Below are positions 18,263 through 26,364 of a stretch of DNA of 64,000 bases, piece by piece (position 1 is the stretch's first letter; every line of letters begins with the position of its first letter). The position numbers were made by a program, and so were the translations under genes. The notes under the pieces are model-generated. The model worked only from the letters and a program-made list of their open reading frames with translations, ran no database searches and was not told where the DNA came from. The stretch covers positions 1-64,000 of the forward strand of contig NZ_JAAGLT010000002.1 of the NCBI RefSeq assembly GCF_010548275.1, read 5' to 3'. This DNA comes from Streptomyces sp. SID12488 (GTDB lineage Bacteria; Actinomycetota; Actinomycetes; Streptomycetales; Streptomycetaceae).

Positions 18263-18673
18263 TCAGGAAGCCAGGACCTTCTCCTTGGCGTGCTGGAACT
18301 CCGTCTCGGTGAGGACACCCCTGCTCTTGAGCTCGGAGAGCTTGGTCAGCTCGTCCGCGGGACCGCCGGCGCCCGCGCGTCCCTGGATGTACGCGTCGAG
18401 CGACTCCTGCCGTGCCCGGGCGGCCTGGTGTTCCCGCTTGCCCATGTCACGGCCCCTGGCGACCAGGTACACGAAGATTCCGAGGAACGGCATGACGATC
18501 ATGAAGAAGGTCCACCCCGTCTTCGCCCAGCCGCTCAGCGAGTCGTCGCGGAAGACATCGCCGATGACGCGGAACAGCAGGGAGATCCACAGGATCCACA
18601 GGAAGATCCACATCATCGTCCAGAACGCGCCGAGAAGCGGATAGTCGTATGCCAGGTACAGGTTGTCCCTCAT
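18263..18673 (-). CDS. Small membrane protein with SHOCT domain
   Basis: The 136-residue protein has two membrane helices (about 12-40 and 52-72; FWTMMWIFLWILWISLLFRVI, then GWTFFMIVMPFLGIFVYLVA), the PLDc_N-like arrangement. A polar linker and a C-terminal SHOCT motif follow (DELTKLSELKSRGVLTETEFQHAKEKVLAS). SHOCT segments are short oligomerisation or membrane-association modules; no enzymatic role is known. It lies 62 bases upstream of the DUF2252 gene on the same strand and may share its transcript. Confidence 0.85.
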   Translation of the reverse strand: MRDNLYLAYDYPLLGAFWTMMWIFLWILWISLLFRVIGDVFRDDSLSGWAKTGWTFFMIVMPFLGIFVYLVARGRDMGKREHQAARARQESLDAYIQGRAGAGGPADELTKLSELKSRGVLTETEFQHAKEKVLAS

Positions 18674-18736
18674 GGTCGTCCTCCTGCCTGTGCCGTGCCT
18701 CGCGGCGCGACAGTCGTCGCCGGCCCCCTGTACGCG

Positions 18737-20137
18737 CTACGCGTTCAGGGCACGGACCCGGCCGGTGTGTACGGCGTCGGTGAGTCCTTGGTGGTCGCGT
18801 TCGTTCTGGTCCGCGTAGCGTTCGGCGAAGACGGCGAGCGCGCGGTCGAAGACGTCACCGCCGCCGAGGTAGGCGCCGATGGCGATACGGTCCCCGGATC
18901 TGGCGTGGGCGCGGGCGAGAGTGGCGCCGCAGAGTTCACCGAAGGCGCGCATGTCCTTGGGGGTCATGAGCTGGGGTGCGGCGATGCCCTTCCAGTCCCG
19001 CAACTGGCGTACGTAGAAGTCGCGTCGGCGTCCGTCGATCCCGGTGACGCGTGCCCAGCCGAGGCAGATGTCGCCGGCGGCCTGCATGAGGCGCTGCCCG
19101 GCGACGACCCGATGGCCCTGGTTGTCGTAGACGCTCGACCCGGCGTACGGGGCCAGCACGGACCGGTCGGCCTCCTTGGCCTGGAGCAGCAGCGGATCCT
19201 CGTCGTCCCTGCCGAGCAGCAGGATGACCCAGCAGCGGGTGCCGACACTGCCGACCCCGACCACCTTGCGGGCCATGTCGACCACCCGGTACTGCCGCAG
19301 CAGATGGCGGCGGTCGGACTGCAGGCTGTGACCGTAGAGCTCGATCAGCTCGTACAGCTGTTCCTCCAGGGCGTCGCGTTCGACGTCCGGCAGCAGATCC
19401 TGGAGCGGCACGATCAGGGGCGGGTCGGGGGCGATCCTGCGTCGGCCGTCGATCATCCGCGTGAGCTTCTCGAACGCCTGGAGGCTGTCGCGGCCACGCG
19501 CCTTGGCCATGGCCCGCCGGGTCCGCTCGCGGGCCCGCGCCCCCACCCTCCGGTCCGCCAGCTCCCACAGCACGTCCGTGTCGGCCTTTGCGTACCAGAC
19601 GTCGAGATGGCCCAGGCCGGCGAAGTGGCGCATCCGCTCGCGGTAGGACCGTACGGCGGTCCGTACGACGGAGGCCCGCTCGGCATCCGTGTAGCCGTTC
19701 TCGCGGCCGGCGATGGCCAGACTGGCGGCCAGCCTCTTGACGTCCCACTCCCAGGGGCCGGGCAGGGTCTCGTCGAAGTCGTTGATGTCGAACATCAGGT
19801 GCCGCTCGGGCGAGGCGAGCAGCCGGAAGTTCAGCAGATGCGCGTCTCCGCAGAGCTGCGCGGTGAATCCCGAGCGCGGAGTGTCGGCCAGGTCACCGGC
19901 CATGATGGCGGCGGCTCCCCGGTAGAAGCGGAAGGGGGACTCCAGCATCCGGCCGTAGCGGATGGGCACGAGTTCCGGCACCCGGGCGGCGGACTGCGTC
20001 TCGATGACGTCCACCGGGTCCGGTCGCTTCACCGACGGCTGGTAGTCCGCGTGCGCGGAACGCGGTGCGTCGGCCCGCGCGGCCCGGCCCAGCGCCGCCC
20101 GCTCCTTCGGAAGTCCTCCGCCGACCTGGTCGGTCAT
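18737..20137 (-). CDS. DUF2252 family protein
   Basis: The 466-residue soluble protein matches DUF2252 throughout. It has MLESPFRFYRGAAAIMAGDL near residue 65, then CGDAHLLNFRLLASPERHLMFDINDFDETLPGPWEWDVKRLAASL, and YVRQLRDWKG near the C-terminus. The GDxHxxN and DxxDFD pattern is that of kinase-like phosphotransferases (aminoglycoside-kinase fold), which suggests but does not prove ATP-dependent phosphorylation. The ATG at 20137 has AGGAGGT 14 bases upstream. The substrate is unknown. Confidence 0.85.
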   Translation of the reverse strand: MTDQVGGGLPKERAALGRAARADAPRSAHADYQPSVKRPDPVDVIETQSAARVPELVPIRYGRMLESPFRFYRGAAAIMAGDLADTPRSGFTAQLCGDAHLLNFRLLASPERHLMFDINDFDETLPGPWEWDVKRLAASLAIAGRENGYTDAERASVVRTAVRSYRERMRHFAGLGHLDVWYAKADTDVLWELADRRVGARARERTRRAMAKARGRDSLQAFEKLTRMIDGRRRIAPDPPLIVPLQDLLPDVERDALEEQLYELIELYGHSLQSDRRHLLRQYRVVDMARKVVGVGSVGTRCWVILLLGRDDEDPLLLQAKEADRSVLAPYAGSSVYDNQGHRVVAGQRLMQAAGDICLGWARVTGIDGRRRDFYVRQLRDWKGIAAPQLMTPKDMRAFGELCGATLARAHARSGDRIAIGAYLGGGDVFDRALAVFAERYADQNERDHQGLTDAVHTGRVRALNA

Positions 20138-20344
20138 GACGCCACCACCTCCTGAACGGAGCCGTCCCTGGAGGACACCTGCCCCGGTCCCGGCCCGTTT
20201 TGGGCCCTCCCACCGTTCCACAACCCGCACCGGCCGGCATCTCGAGGTGCGCGGCGCACTCCACGGGACGAGATTGGAAGTAACCCGAACGGTCCAGCGC
20301 GCACGCGCGGTCGGGTGAGGCCGTACGACACGAAGGAGCCTGCG

Positions 20345-20791
20345 ATGGCCAGTCATGCGAGTGGGAGCCGCTCGGGTGCGGCGGTACGGAGTTCGGCGCG
20401 GACCGGGACCGGGATCGGGCTCGGCAGCGGCTGGCTGGTCTTCGCGGCCGTCCTGATGGTATTCGGCGGCCTGATGACCCTCCTCGCGGGCATCGCCGCC
20501 ATCGCCAACGACGACGTGTTCGTCACCACCCGGAACTACGTGTACGAGTTCGACATCACCGGGTGGGGCTGGATCCATCTGATCATGGGCGTGGTCATCA
20601 CCCTCGCCGGTGTCGCCCTTTTCCAGGGCGCCACCTGGGCGAGGGTCGTCGGCGTGGGACTGGCCGGCCTGGCCATGCTCGCGAACTTCCTCTGGATCCC
20701 GTACGCGCCGCTGTGGGCCGTCGTCCTGATCGCGATCAACGGCTTCGTGATCTGGGCGCTGTGCACCGCTCCCAGCCCGTCGGAGCGGTGA
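20345..20791 (+). CDS. Four-helix membrane protein (DUF7144-like)
   Basis: The 148-residue protein has four hydrophobic segments: FAAVLMVFGGLMTLLAGIAAI, IHLIMGVVITLAGVALF, VVGVGLAGLAMLANFLWIPY and PLWAVVLIAINGFVIWAL. The pattern matches a family of small actinomycete membrane proteins often found near stress genes; no activity is known. GAAGGAG nine bases upstream supports the ATG. It is divergent from the DUF2252 gene and converges on the MFS exporter. Confidence 0.75.
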   Translation: MASHASGSRSGAAVRSSARTGTGIGLGSGWLVFAAVLMVFGGLMTLLAGIAAIANDDVFVTTRNYVYEFDITGWGWIHLIMGVVITLAGVALFQGATWARVVGVGLAGLAMLANFLWIPYAPLWAVVLIAINGFVIWALCTAPSPSER

Positions 20792-20824
20792 GGCGAGGAC
20801 GACTCGGTTCCGGACGTCCCGTGG

Positions 20825-22441
20825 CTATGGCCCCGTCGAACGGGGCTGGGTCCTCGGAATTCGGTGGGTGAAGAACATCGCGAGGAGAGCGGTGAAGGCG
20901 AGGATGGCGAGTGCGGCGCGCAGACCGTCGATCCTGGCGGCGGCGTTCGCGTCGAACGCCGCCCGAGCCGTCTCCGGGCTCACGCCCGCCTCGTCGAGGG
21001 CCGTCTTGAGCTGGGCGTCCGACAGGAAGGGCACACCGCTGCGGAGTTCCACGGTCGCCCTGCTGCTGACGTCGGCCGGGACCGCCGGATTCTGGTCCAC
21101 GCTGGTCAGGAACGACGTCGTGAGCGTGGCAATCATGATCGAGCCGGCGAGTGCCGTACCGAGCGAGGCGCCGAGGTTGGTGACGGCGTTCTGGACGCCT
21201 CCGACCTCGGCGCTCCGGGACTCCGGCACCGCGGACACGGTGACCGCCCCGAGCTGGGACGCCAGGGCGCCCATTCCGAGCCCGATCAGCAGGAGCGGGA
21301 CGGCGATGATCTCCGCACCGGCGTCCGCGTCGAGCGCGGCCATCAGGACCACCGCGCCCGCGAGCAGCGCGAGAATCCCGAGCCGCACCACCCGCCGAGG
21401 AGAGACGTCCGGAAAGAAACGGGGGATCAGGATCGCGGTCGCCAGCAGGGCGACCGACAGCGGCAGGAGGCGGGCGCCGGTCGTGAGCGCGGACAGACCC
21501 AGGGCCACCGACAGGTAGAGCGGTACGACGAAGAACACGCCCATCTGGACGAGGTACTGGAAGAAGAACATGGTCAGCCCGCCGGTGAGCTGCCTGTTCC
21601 GCAACATGGCCGGGTCGACGAGTGGCTCCCTCCGCCGCTCCACCAGGCGGGCCTCCCAGTGGAGAAAGAGCCAGATCAGCAGGAGACCGGCCAGCATCAG
21701 CCACACCACCGGCGAAACCCCGAGCCACGAGGGCGCGTCGGGCTTCGGCCGGAACCAGCCCCATTCACCCGCGCGGAGAACGCCGTAGACGAAGATCCCG
21801 AGCCCGCACGCGGAGAGCGCGGCGCCGGCGAGATCGATGCGCGGACGTGCGCCGATCGGGGCGTCCGCGATACGGCGGGCTAGCACCAGGATGCCGAGCA
21901 CCATCAGCACCTCACCGGCGAAGACCCACCGCCAGGAGAAGTACGTCGTCGCCACACCGCCGATGAGCGGTCCGACCGCGATCGCCACGGCGCCTGCCGC
22001 CGCGACGAGTCCGTAGGCGGCGGGACGGCGTTCCATGGGGAAGTTGCTCGCCACCAGCGTCACGATCGCGGGCAGGATGAGCGCTGCACCGATCCCTTCG
22101 AGGAACGCCCAGCCGAACAGCAGCACGGGCAGGTTCGGCGCGAGCGCGGTGACCAGGGAGCCGCAGCCGTAGACGCCACAACCGATCATGAACACGCGTT
22201 TGTGGCCGATCAGCGCACCGGCCTTGCCGCCGGGGATCATGAACATCGCCATCACGAGGGTGTAGGCCGTGATGGCACCCTGAACACCCGTCACCGTCGT
22301 GCCCACGTCGTCGGCCACCGTCGCGATCGACACGTTCATGACCGCGCTGTCGAGCGCCATCAGGAACTGCCCCGCCGCGAGCGTCAGCAGGACGACGCGC
22401 GCCGTCGTGGAACTCTTAGCAGTGCCTGCCGTGGGTGCCAT
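20825..22441 (-). CDS. MFS drug-resistance transporter (DHA2/EmrB-QacA type)
   Basis: The 538-residue protein has about 14 predicted membrane helices. DHA2 markers include LDSAVMNVSIATVADDVG in helix 1, GGKAGALIGHKRVFMIGC for the loop 2-3 motif, and the motif-C-like AAGAVAIAVGPLIGGVATTYFSWRWVF. Members export drugs or secondary metabolites using the proton gradient. No dedicated regulator is adjacent. The start at 22441 is reasonable; the next upstream 270 bases hold only simple repeats and the promoter of the GNAT gene. Confidence 0.88.
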   Translation of the reverse strand: MAPTAGTAKSSTTARVVLLTLAAGQFLMALDSAVMNVSIATVADDVGTTVTGVQGAITAYTLVMAMFMIPGGKAGALIGHKRVFMIGCGVYGCGSLVTALAPNLPVLLFGWAFLEGIGAALILPAIVTLVASNFPMERRPAAYGLVAAAGAVAIAVGPLIGGVATTYFSWRWVFAGEVLMVLGILVLARRIADAPIGARPRIDLAGAALSACGLGIFVYGVLRAGEWGWFRPKPDAPSWLGVSPVVWLMLAGLLLIWLFLHWEARLVERRREPLVDPAMLRNRQLTGGLTMFFFQYLVQMGVFFVVPLYLSVALGLSALTTGARLLPLSVALLATAILIPRFFPDVSPRRVVRLGILALLAGAVVLMAALDADAGAEIIAVPLLLIGLGMGALASQLGAVTVSAVPESRSAEVGGVQNAVTNLGASLGTALAGSIMIATLTTSFLTSVDQNPAVPADVSSRATVELRSGVPFLSDAQLKTALDEAGVSPETARAAFDANAAARIDGLRAALAILAFTALLAMFFTHRIPRTQPRSTGP

Positions 22442-22566
22442 CCGCGAATCGTCCCAGCGGCCCCGGAGGGCGCACCGCGACCCGCCGCGAAGTCAACCGG
22501 TTGGTGGACTCCCGTGCGGGGAGCCCCTGGTTCTGCGACACCCCCCCGACACGGCCGCCATGCCTG

Positions 22567-22638
22567 GCGACTGCGACTGCGACTGCGACTGCGACTGCGA
22601 CTGCGGCTGCTGCTGCGGCTGCGGCTGCGGCTGCGGCT
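22567..22638. repeat. Hexanucleotide microsatellite (GCGACT/GCGGCT, 12 units)
   Basis: Six perfect GCGACT units are followed by GCGGCT, GCTGCT and four more GCGGCT units, a 72-base tract in the divergent promoter region between the MFS and GNAT genes, 76 bases before the GNAT start. All frames would code dipeptide repeats, which I regard as fortuitous. Copy-number change by slippage could alter promoter spacing. Confidence 0.9.
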
Positions 22639-22713
22639 GCCCGCCGGATCTGGGACCGGCCGCCGCTGTTACCGTCTTCCGCACTCAGCGATCATGAAAG
22701 AGCGGAGCCGAAC

Positions 22714-23289
22714 ATGTTCCCCGAGACGACCCTTCACACAGAACGACTGACCCTGCGCCCGTTCAACAGCACCGATATCCCCGACACACAGGCCAGCTGC
22801 GCGGATCCGCTCACCCAGCGATGGCTGCCCCTTCCCCAGCCCTACACCCTGGATCACGCCACCTCCTGGTGCACGTCCGTCGCCCACGCACTGCGTGAGT
22901 CCGGTGACGGCATCCACTTCGCGATCGTCGACTCCGACACCGAACGGCTGATGGGCACCATCGGCTTGAAGAAGACCAACTGGCAAGCACTGGTGAGCGA
23001 AGTCGGCTACTGGGTCGCCCCCTGGGCACGAGGCCGCGGCATAGCTGCCGAAGCCACTCGGTCCCTGGCCCAGTGGCTCCTGGGCGATCAGAAGTTCCAG
23101 CGTCTGGAACTACGAGCCGCCACCGAGAACATCGCCTCCCAGAAGGTCGCTCTCAAGGCCGGGCTGCATCGCGAAGGCGTCCTGCGGAACTCGGACGTCA
23201 TCCACGCCGGCCGCATCGATGCCGTCCTGTTCTCCCTGGTGCCCGACGACCTCACAGCGGAGGCCGCCGCACCTGCGGGCCACCTCTGA
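22714..23289 (+). CDS. GNAT acetyltransferase (RimJ/RimL-like)
   Basis: The 191-residue protein starts TERLTLRPFNSTDIPD, typical of the RimJ/RimL branch. It contains the acetyl-CoA loop region VGYWVAPWARGRGIAAEATRSLAQWLL (R-x-x-G-x-G/A motif) and a C-terminal NIASQKVALKAGLHREGVLRNS segment shared by the family. It should move an acetyl group from acetyl-CoA to an amine, on a protein N-terminus or a small molecule. The ATG at 22714 has GGAGC upstream. It stands alone. Confidence 0.88.
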   Translation: MFPETTLHTERLTLRPFNSTDIPDTQASCADPLTQRWLPLPQPYTLDHATSWCTSVAHALRESGDGIHFAIVDSDTERLMGTIGLKKTNWQALVSEVGYWVAPWARGRGIAAEATRSLAQWLLGDQKFQRLELRAATENIASQKVALKAGLHREGVLRNSDVIHAGRIDAVLFSLVPDDLTAEAAAPAGHL

Positions 23290-23314
23290 GATCGTTCCAC
23301 GAAATCGGTCAGCA

Positions 23315-23545
23315 ATGAGTGGAGCGGCGTTGGTGATCGAGTCGGCCGAGGGTCGCACCCGGACCGTCGAGACCGGGGCCTTCGAACTCCTCGCCCCGGA
23401 CGGCGAGCGGATCTGGAACGAGGGACTGCCCGACCGCATCCCCATGGTGGAGGGGCATCGTCTGCTCCTGCTCGACGAGCCGACATATAAGCGCAGTTGG
23501 AACGCCGACCGATTCCTCCGCATCTTCCGGGCGCGGCCGAGGTGA
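23315..23545 (+). CDS. Hypothetical 76-residue protein
   Basis: I do not recognise this protein. The sequence has normal actinomycete codon bias and folded-protein character (FELLAPDGERIWNEGLPD, MVEGHRLLLLDEPTYKR), but there is no ribosome site before the ATG. A different frame beginning GTG near 23538 continues with plausible coding sequence (VLTAGESRTWFARMAPVGG) to a stop at 23625. Together these could be remains of one or two genes broken near the junction with the expansin fragment. Confidence 0.35.
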   Translation: MSGAALVIESAEGRTRTVETGAFELLAPDGERIWNEGLPDRIPMVEGHRLLLLDEPTYKRSWNADRFLRIFRARPR

Positions 23546-23645
23546 CCCGCGTCCTGACCGCGGGCGAGTCGCGGACCTGGTTCGCCCGCATGGCGCCCGT
23601 CGGCGGGACCAGTCGGCCTTCCTGAGGTGAGAGACCGGGCCGGTG

Positions 23646-23885
23646 TCAGTGGTGGGCGAACTGGACCCGGGTCGGCTGCACGACATCCGGGCGCAGAGCG
23701 ATCCCGTTGACGGTCAGCTGCTGTCCGTAGATGTCGGTGATCCTTATCGCGCCGCCGCACCCGCTGCCGTTGGGGGAGAGGAAGTAGTTGTAGCTGGTGC
23801 GGGTCAGTTTGCGCCAGCTGTTGCCGGAGCGGACCTCCAGTCGGGCGAGCGGGTTGCGGTGACCGATCGCCTGGATGCCGCACCA
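23646..23885 (-). pseudogene. Truncated expansin: C-terminal CBM63-like domain only
   Basis: The reverse strand encodes about 79 residues (WCGIQAIGHRNPLARLEV ... VQPTRVQFAHH) that match the last 79 residues of the intact expansin at 25354-26352 almost residue by residue, including the stop position. Homology begins abruptly at the Trp codon (23885-23883). There is no start codon, signal peptide or double-psi domain. It is the 3' remnant of a second expansin gene and cannot be expressed as such. Its 5' edge abuts, and its antisense overlaps, the start of the EamA transporter gene. Confidence 0.88.
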
Positions 23886-24806
23886 GGCCCGCGCCCCTCC
23901 CGCACCCCGCTCCTCGGCGGGCCCGCGCCCATCCTCACCTCCGCCGTGCTGTGGGGCATGACCGGGACCGCGAGTTCCCTGGCCCCCGCCGGCGCACCGG
24001 CGGCGGCCATCGGGTGCGCCGGTCTCGCCCTCGGCGGCATCCTGCTGTTCCTCACCTCGCGCCGCGCCCGCGCACTGCCGGCCGCCTGCACCCGCCCCGA
24101 GCGATGGCTGCTCGTCCTGGGCACGGTGGCCGTGGCCCTGTATCCGGTCACCTTCTACCCGGCGGTCGCCCGTACCGGCGTGGCCGTGGCCACCGTGATC
24201 GCACTGGGCAGCGCGCCCGTCTTCGCCGGACTGCTGTCCTGGATCACCGGAGGGGCCCGGCCGACCGCCCGGTGGAGCGCCGCCACCGCCGCCGCCGTAC
24301 TGGGCTGCGCCCTGCTGGCACTCGGCCCCGAACTCACCGGACACGCCACGCCGATGGACCCGAGCGGCATCGCGCTCGCGGCGGGCGCCGGGCTGTCTTA
24401 CGCCGTCTACTCGCTGATCGGCGGCAGGCTCATCACCCACGGACACCCCTCGGGCGCAGTGATGGGCGTGCTGTTCGGCGCGGCCGGGCTGCTCGTCCTG
24501 CCGCTGGTGCTGTGCGTCGACACGCACTGGCTCGCCACCATCCGGGGCACGGCGGTGGCCGGGTACCTCGCCCTGTTCACCGTCTATCTGGCCTACCGGC
24601 TCTTCGGGTACGGGCTGCGCCGCACCCCCGCGTCGACGGCCACCTCGCTCACCCTGGCCGAACCCGCCGTCGCCGCGGTCCTGGGTGTCACCGTCCTCGG
24701 TGAGCGCCTGCCGACCGCCTCCTGGTGCGGGCTGGCCGTCCTCGCGCTGGGCCTGGTCCTGCTGGCCGCCCCGGCCGGCACCGCGAAGGGCGTGTCCAGG
24801 AGCTGA
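23859..24806 (+). CDS. EamA-family transporter, start region disturbed
   Basis: The protein (about 315 residues) has ten hydrophobic helices in two EamA repeats, from PILTSAVLWGMTGTASSLAP to WCGLAVLALGLVLLAAPAG. It probably exports a small metabolite. The natural 5' end seems lost. The first helix is preceded directly by sequence antisense to the expansin remnant. The in-frame starts are GTG 23859 (inside the remnant) and GTG 23946 or ATG 23958 (inside helix 1, leaving it short). I annotate GTG 23859 because it preserves helix 1. Whether the gene is still expressed is open. Confidence 0.7.
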   Translation: MTDRLDAAPGPRPSRTPLLGGPAPILTSAVLWGMTGTASSLAPAGAPAAAIGCAGLALGGILLFLTSRRARALPAACTRPERWLLVLGTVAVALYPVTFYPAVARTGVAVATVIALGSAPVFAGLLSWITGGARPTARWSAATAAAVLGCALLALGPELTGHATPMDPSGIALAAGAGLSYAVYSLIGGRLITHGHPSGAVMGVLFGAAGLLVLPLVLCVDTHWLATIRGTAVAGYLALFTVYLAYRLFGYGLRRTPASTATSLTLAEPAVAAVLGVTVLGERLPTASWCGLAVLALGLVLLAAPAGTAKGVSRS

Positions 24807-25353
24807 AACCCGGCAGCCCGTGCCGCTCTCCCACCCCGGTCGCGGCCCGGGCCGGCCCTGCTGTCGACGCACTGGTGGTCGACGGAGCACCTCGCCGACC
24901 CGGAGAACCCGCAGGTCTCCCTCCGTCTTCCGGTAGACGGTCCTGGTGGCCAATGCGGGCACGCCGGGCACGCCGGGGCCGGCCGTGGTGCCGTACAGGC
25001 GCATCGGCCGGGAGCCCTCGGATTCCGGATTCCGGATTCCGGGCATGCCCGCAGCGGCCGTCCCGCAGCGGATCCTCCAGCTCCGGATCGGGGCGACGGG
25101 ACGGGAGATACGCCTGTGACCTGCGGGACGGCACGCCGCTGGGCCATGGAACGCGGGCGCCGGAGCCGGAGCTCGATCCGGCTGACGTCCTGAAGAGGTC
25201 CCGCCAAGGCCCCGCCGAGGTGAGGGTGGTCACGGGATCTGTGAAACCGGGGCAACCTTTTCGGGCGCCGTGGAGACTATGGGCCGGAAGCTGCCTCGAC
25301 TGGAGCCTCGCATCGCGCACACGCACCTCCCGGACCAGGTAAGGACCTCTGCC
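24807..25353. other. Intergenic region with a short GGATTCC triplet
   Basis: I find no convincing gene in this gap. One stretch (about 24865-24945) has protein-like composition in the plus strand (STHWWSTEHLADPENPQVSL) without a start, possibly a relic. Three tandem GGATTCC copies lie at 25020-25040. The final 105 bases are the expansin promoter region. Confidence 0.45.
25249..25264 (+). promoter_or_regulatory. 16-bp motif shared with the pectate lyase promoter region
   Basis: GGGGCAACCTTTTCGG differs at one position from the site before the pectate lyase (11436-11451). Here it lies 90 bases before the expansin GTG. The common placement suggests one sigma factor or activator for both genes. 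Confidence 0.4.
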
Positions 25354-26352
25354 GTGGCGTCCCACTCCCCGCGCCGTTCCCCGCGCCCCGCTCCTCTTCG
25401 GCGGCGCGGCGTTCTCGTCGGTGCCACCGCGGTGGCCGTCGCGCTCGTCATATCCCTGGTCATGGCTCTACGTCCGGACCACCAGGCCGACGACGGGTAC
25501 GGGGCCGCCGCGTCCGCTGCCGGCGCCCGGGTGATCCTCCCGCCCACGACGCCGGAGCCGACGACGTCCTCCCCGAAGAAGCCCTCGGTCACCCGGTCCC
25601 CGACCCCGAGGGCCACCCCGAGCGTCGCGGCGGCTCCGAAGGCGAGGCCCAGGCCGACGCCCACGCCCTCGGCACCGAGCGGAGGGGGCGGCGGCGGTGC
25701 CGCGGTCCGCCCGGCCTCGGGAGACGCGCCGTTGGCCGGCCGGATCCGGCCCGGCACCACCTACCAGGGGGTCGCCACCTTCTACGGTGCCGGGAACGGC
25801 GACGGCCACGCCTGCTCGTACGGCCCGAGCGCCGACGTCATGACCGCCGCGATGAACACCGCCGACTACGAGACGTCCAAGGCGTGCGGGGCGTACGTCC
25901 TCGTCCGCGCGGCGAGCGGGGCCTCCGTCACGGTCCGGATCACCAACGAGTGCCCGGGGGACTGCGCCCCCGGTCAACTCGACCTCAGCGCCCCGGCTTT
26001 CGCCAAGATCGCCGACCCCGTGGCCGGCCGGATCCCGATCACGTGGAGCCTGCTGAGCCCGGCCACGGCCGAGCCGCTCTCGATCCGCTACAAGACCGGG
26101 TCCAGCCAGTACTGGTGCGGCATCCAGGTGATCGGCCACCGCAATCCGCTGGCCCGCCTCGAAGTCCGTACCGGCAGCGGCTGGACCCGGCTGGCGCGCA
26201 CCGAGTACAACTACTTCCTCTCCGAGCAGGGCAGCGGATGCGGCGGCTCGATCAGGATCAGCGACATCTACGGGGAGCAGCTGACCCTCGACGGGATCGC
26301 GGTACGGCCGGACGTCGTCCAGGCCACCCGCGTCCAGTTCGCCGCCCACTGA
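25354..26352 (+). CDS. Bacterial expansin (EXLX1-like), secreted
   Basis: The 332-residue protein has a signal/anchor helix (about 20-38) and a Pro/Thr/Ser-rich linker (about 55-125). Next come an N-terminal double-psi beta-barrel domain (TYQGVATFYGAGNGDGHACSYG, about 132-230) with the key Asp in GQLDLSAPAF, and a C-terminal CBM63-like domain (about 235-332). The aromatic binding face is partly kept: SSQYWCGIQV corresponds to the double-Trp site with Tyr in place of the first Trp, and YNYF corresponds to the third aromatic. Expansins loosen cellulose-xyloglucan networks without hydrolysis and help bacteria colonise plants. The GTG at 25354 follows TAAGGA, as in the pectate lyase. Confidence 0.88.
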   Translation: MASHSPRRSPRPAPLRRRGVLVGATAVAVALVISLVMALRPDHQADDGYGAAASAAGARVILPPTTPEPTTSSPKKPSVTRSPTPRATPSVAAAPKARPRPTPTPSAPSGGGGGGAAVRPASGDAPLAGRIRPGTTYQGVATFYGAGNGDGHACSYGPSADVMTAAMNTADYETSKACGAYVLVRAASGASVTVRITNECPGDCAPGQLDLSAPAFAKIADPVAGRIPITWSLLSPATAEPLSIRYKTGSSQYWCGIQVIGHRNPLARLEVRTGSGWTRLARTEYNYFLSEQGSGCGGSIRISDIYGEQLTLDGIAVRPDVVQATRVQFAAH

Positions 26353-26364
26353 CCCGACCGGCCG

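Noticed and set aside
22561..22638. Hexanucleotide tract as a CRISPR array or coding repeat
   Set aside because: The units are contiguous without spacers, and all frames give simple dipeptides with no conserved gene around them.
23646..25046. A 466-residue minus-strand protein ending in the expansin domain
   Set aside because: Only the last 79 residues resemble expansin. The remainder is antisense to the EamA transporter and lacks any domain, so it is a fused reading frame and not a gene.
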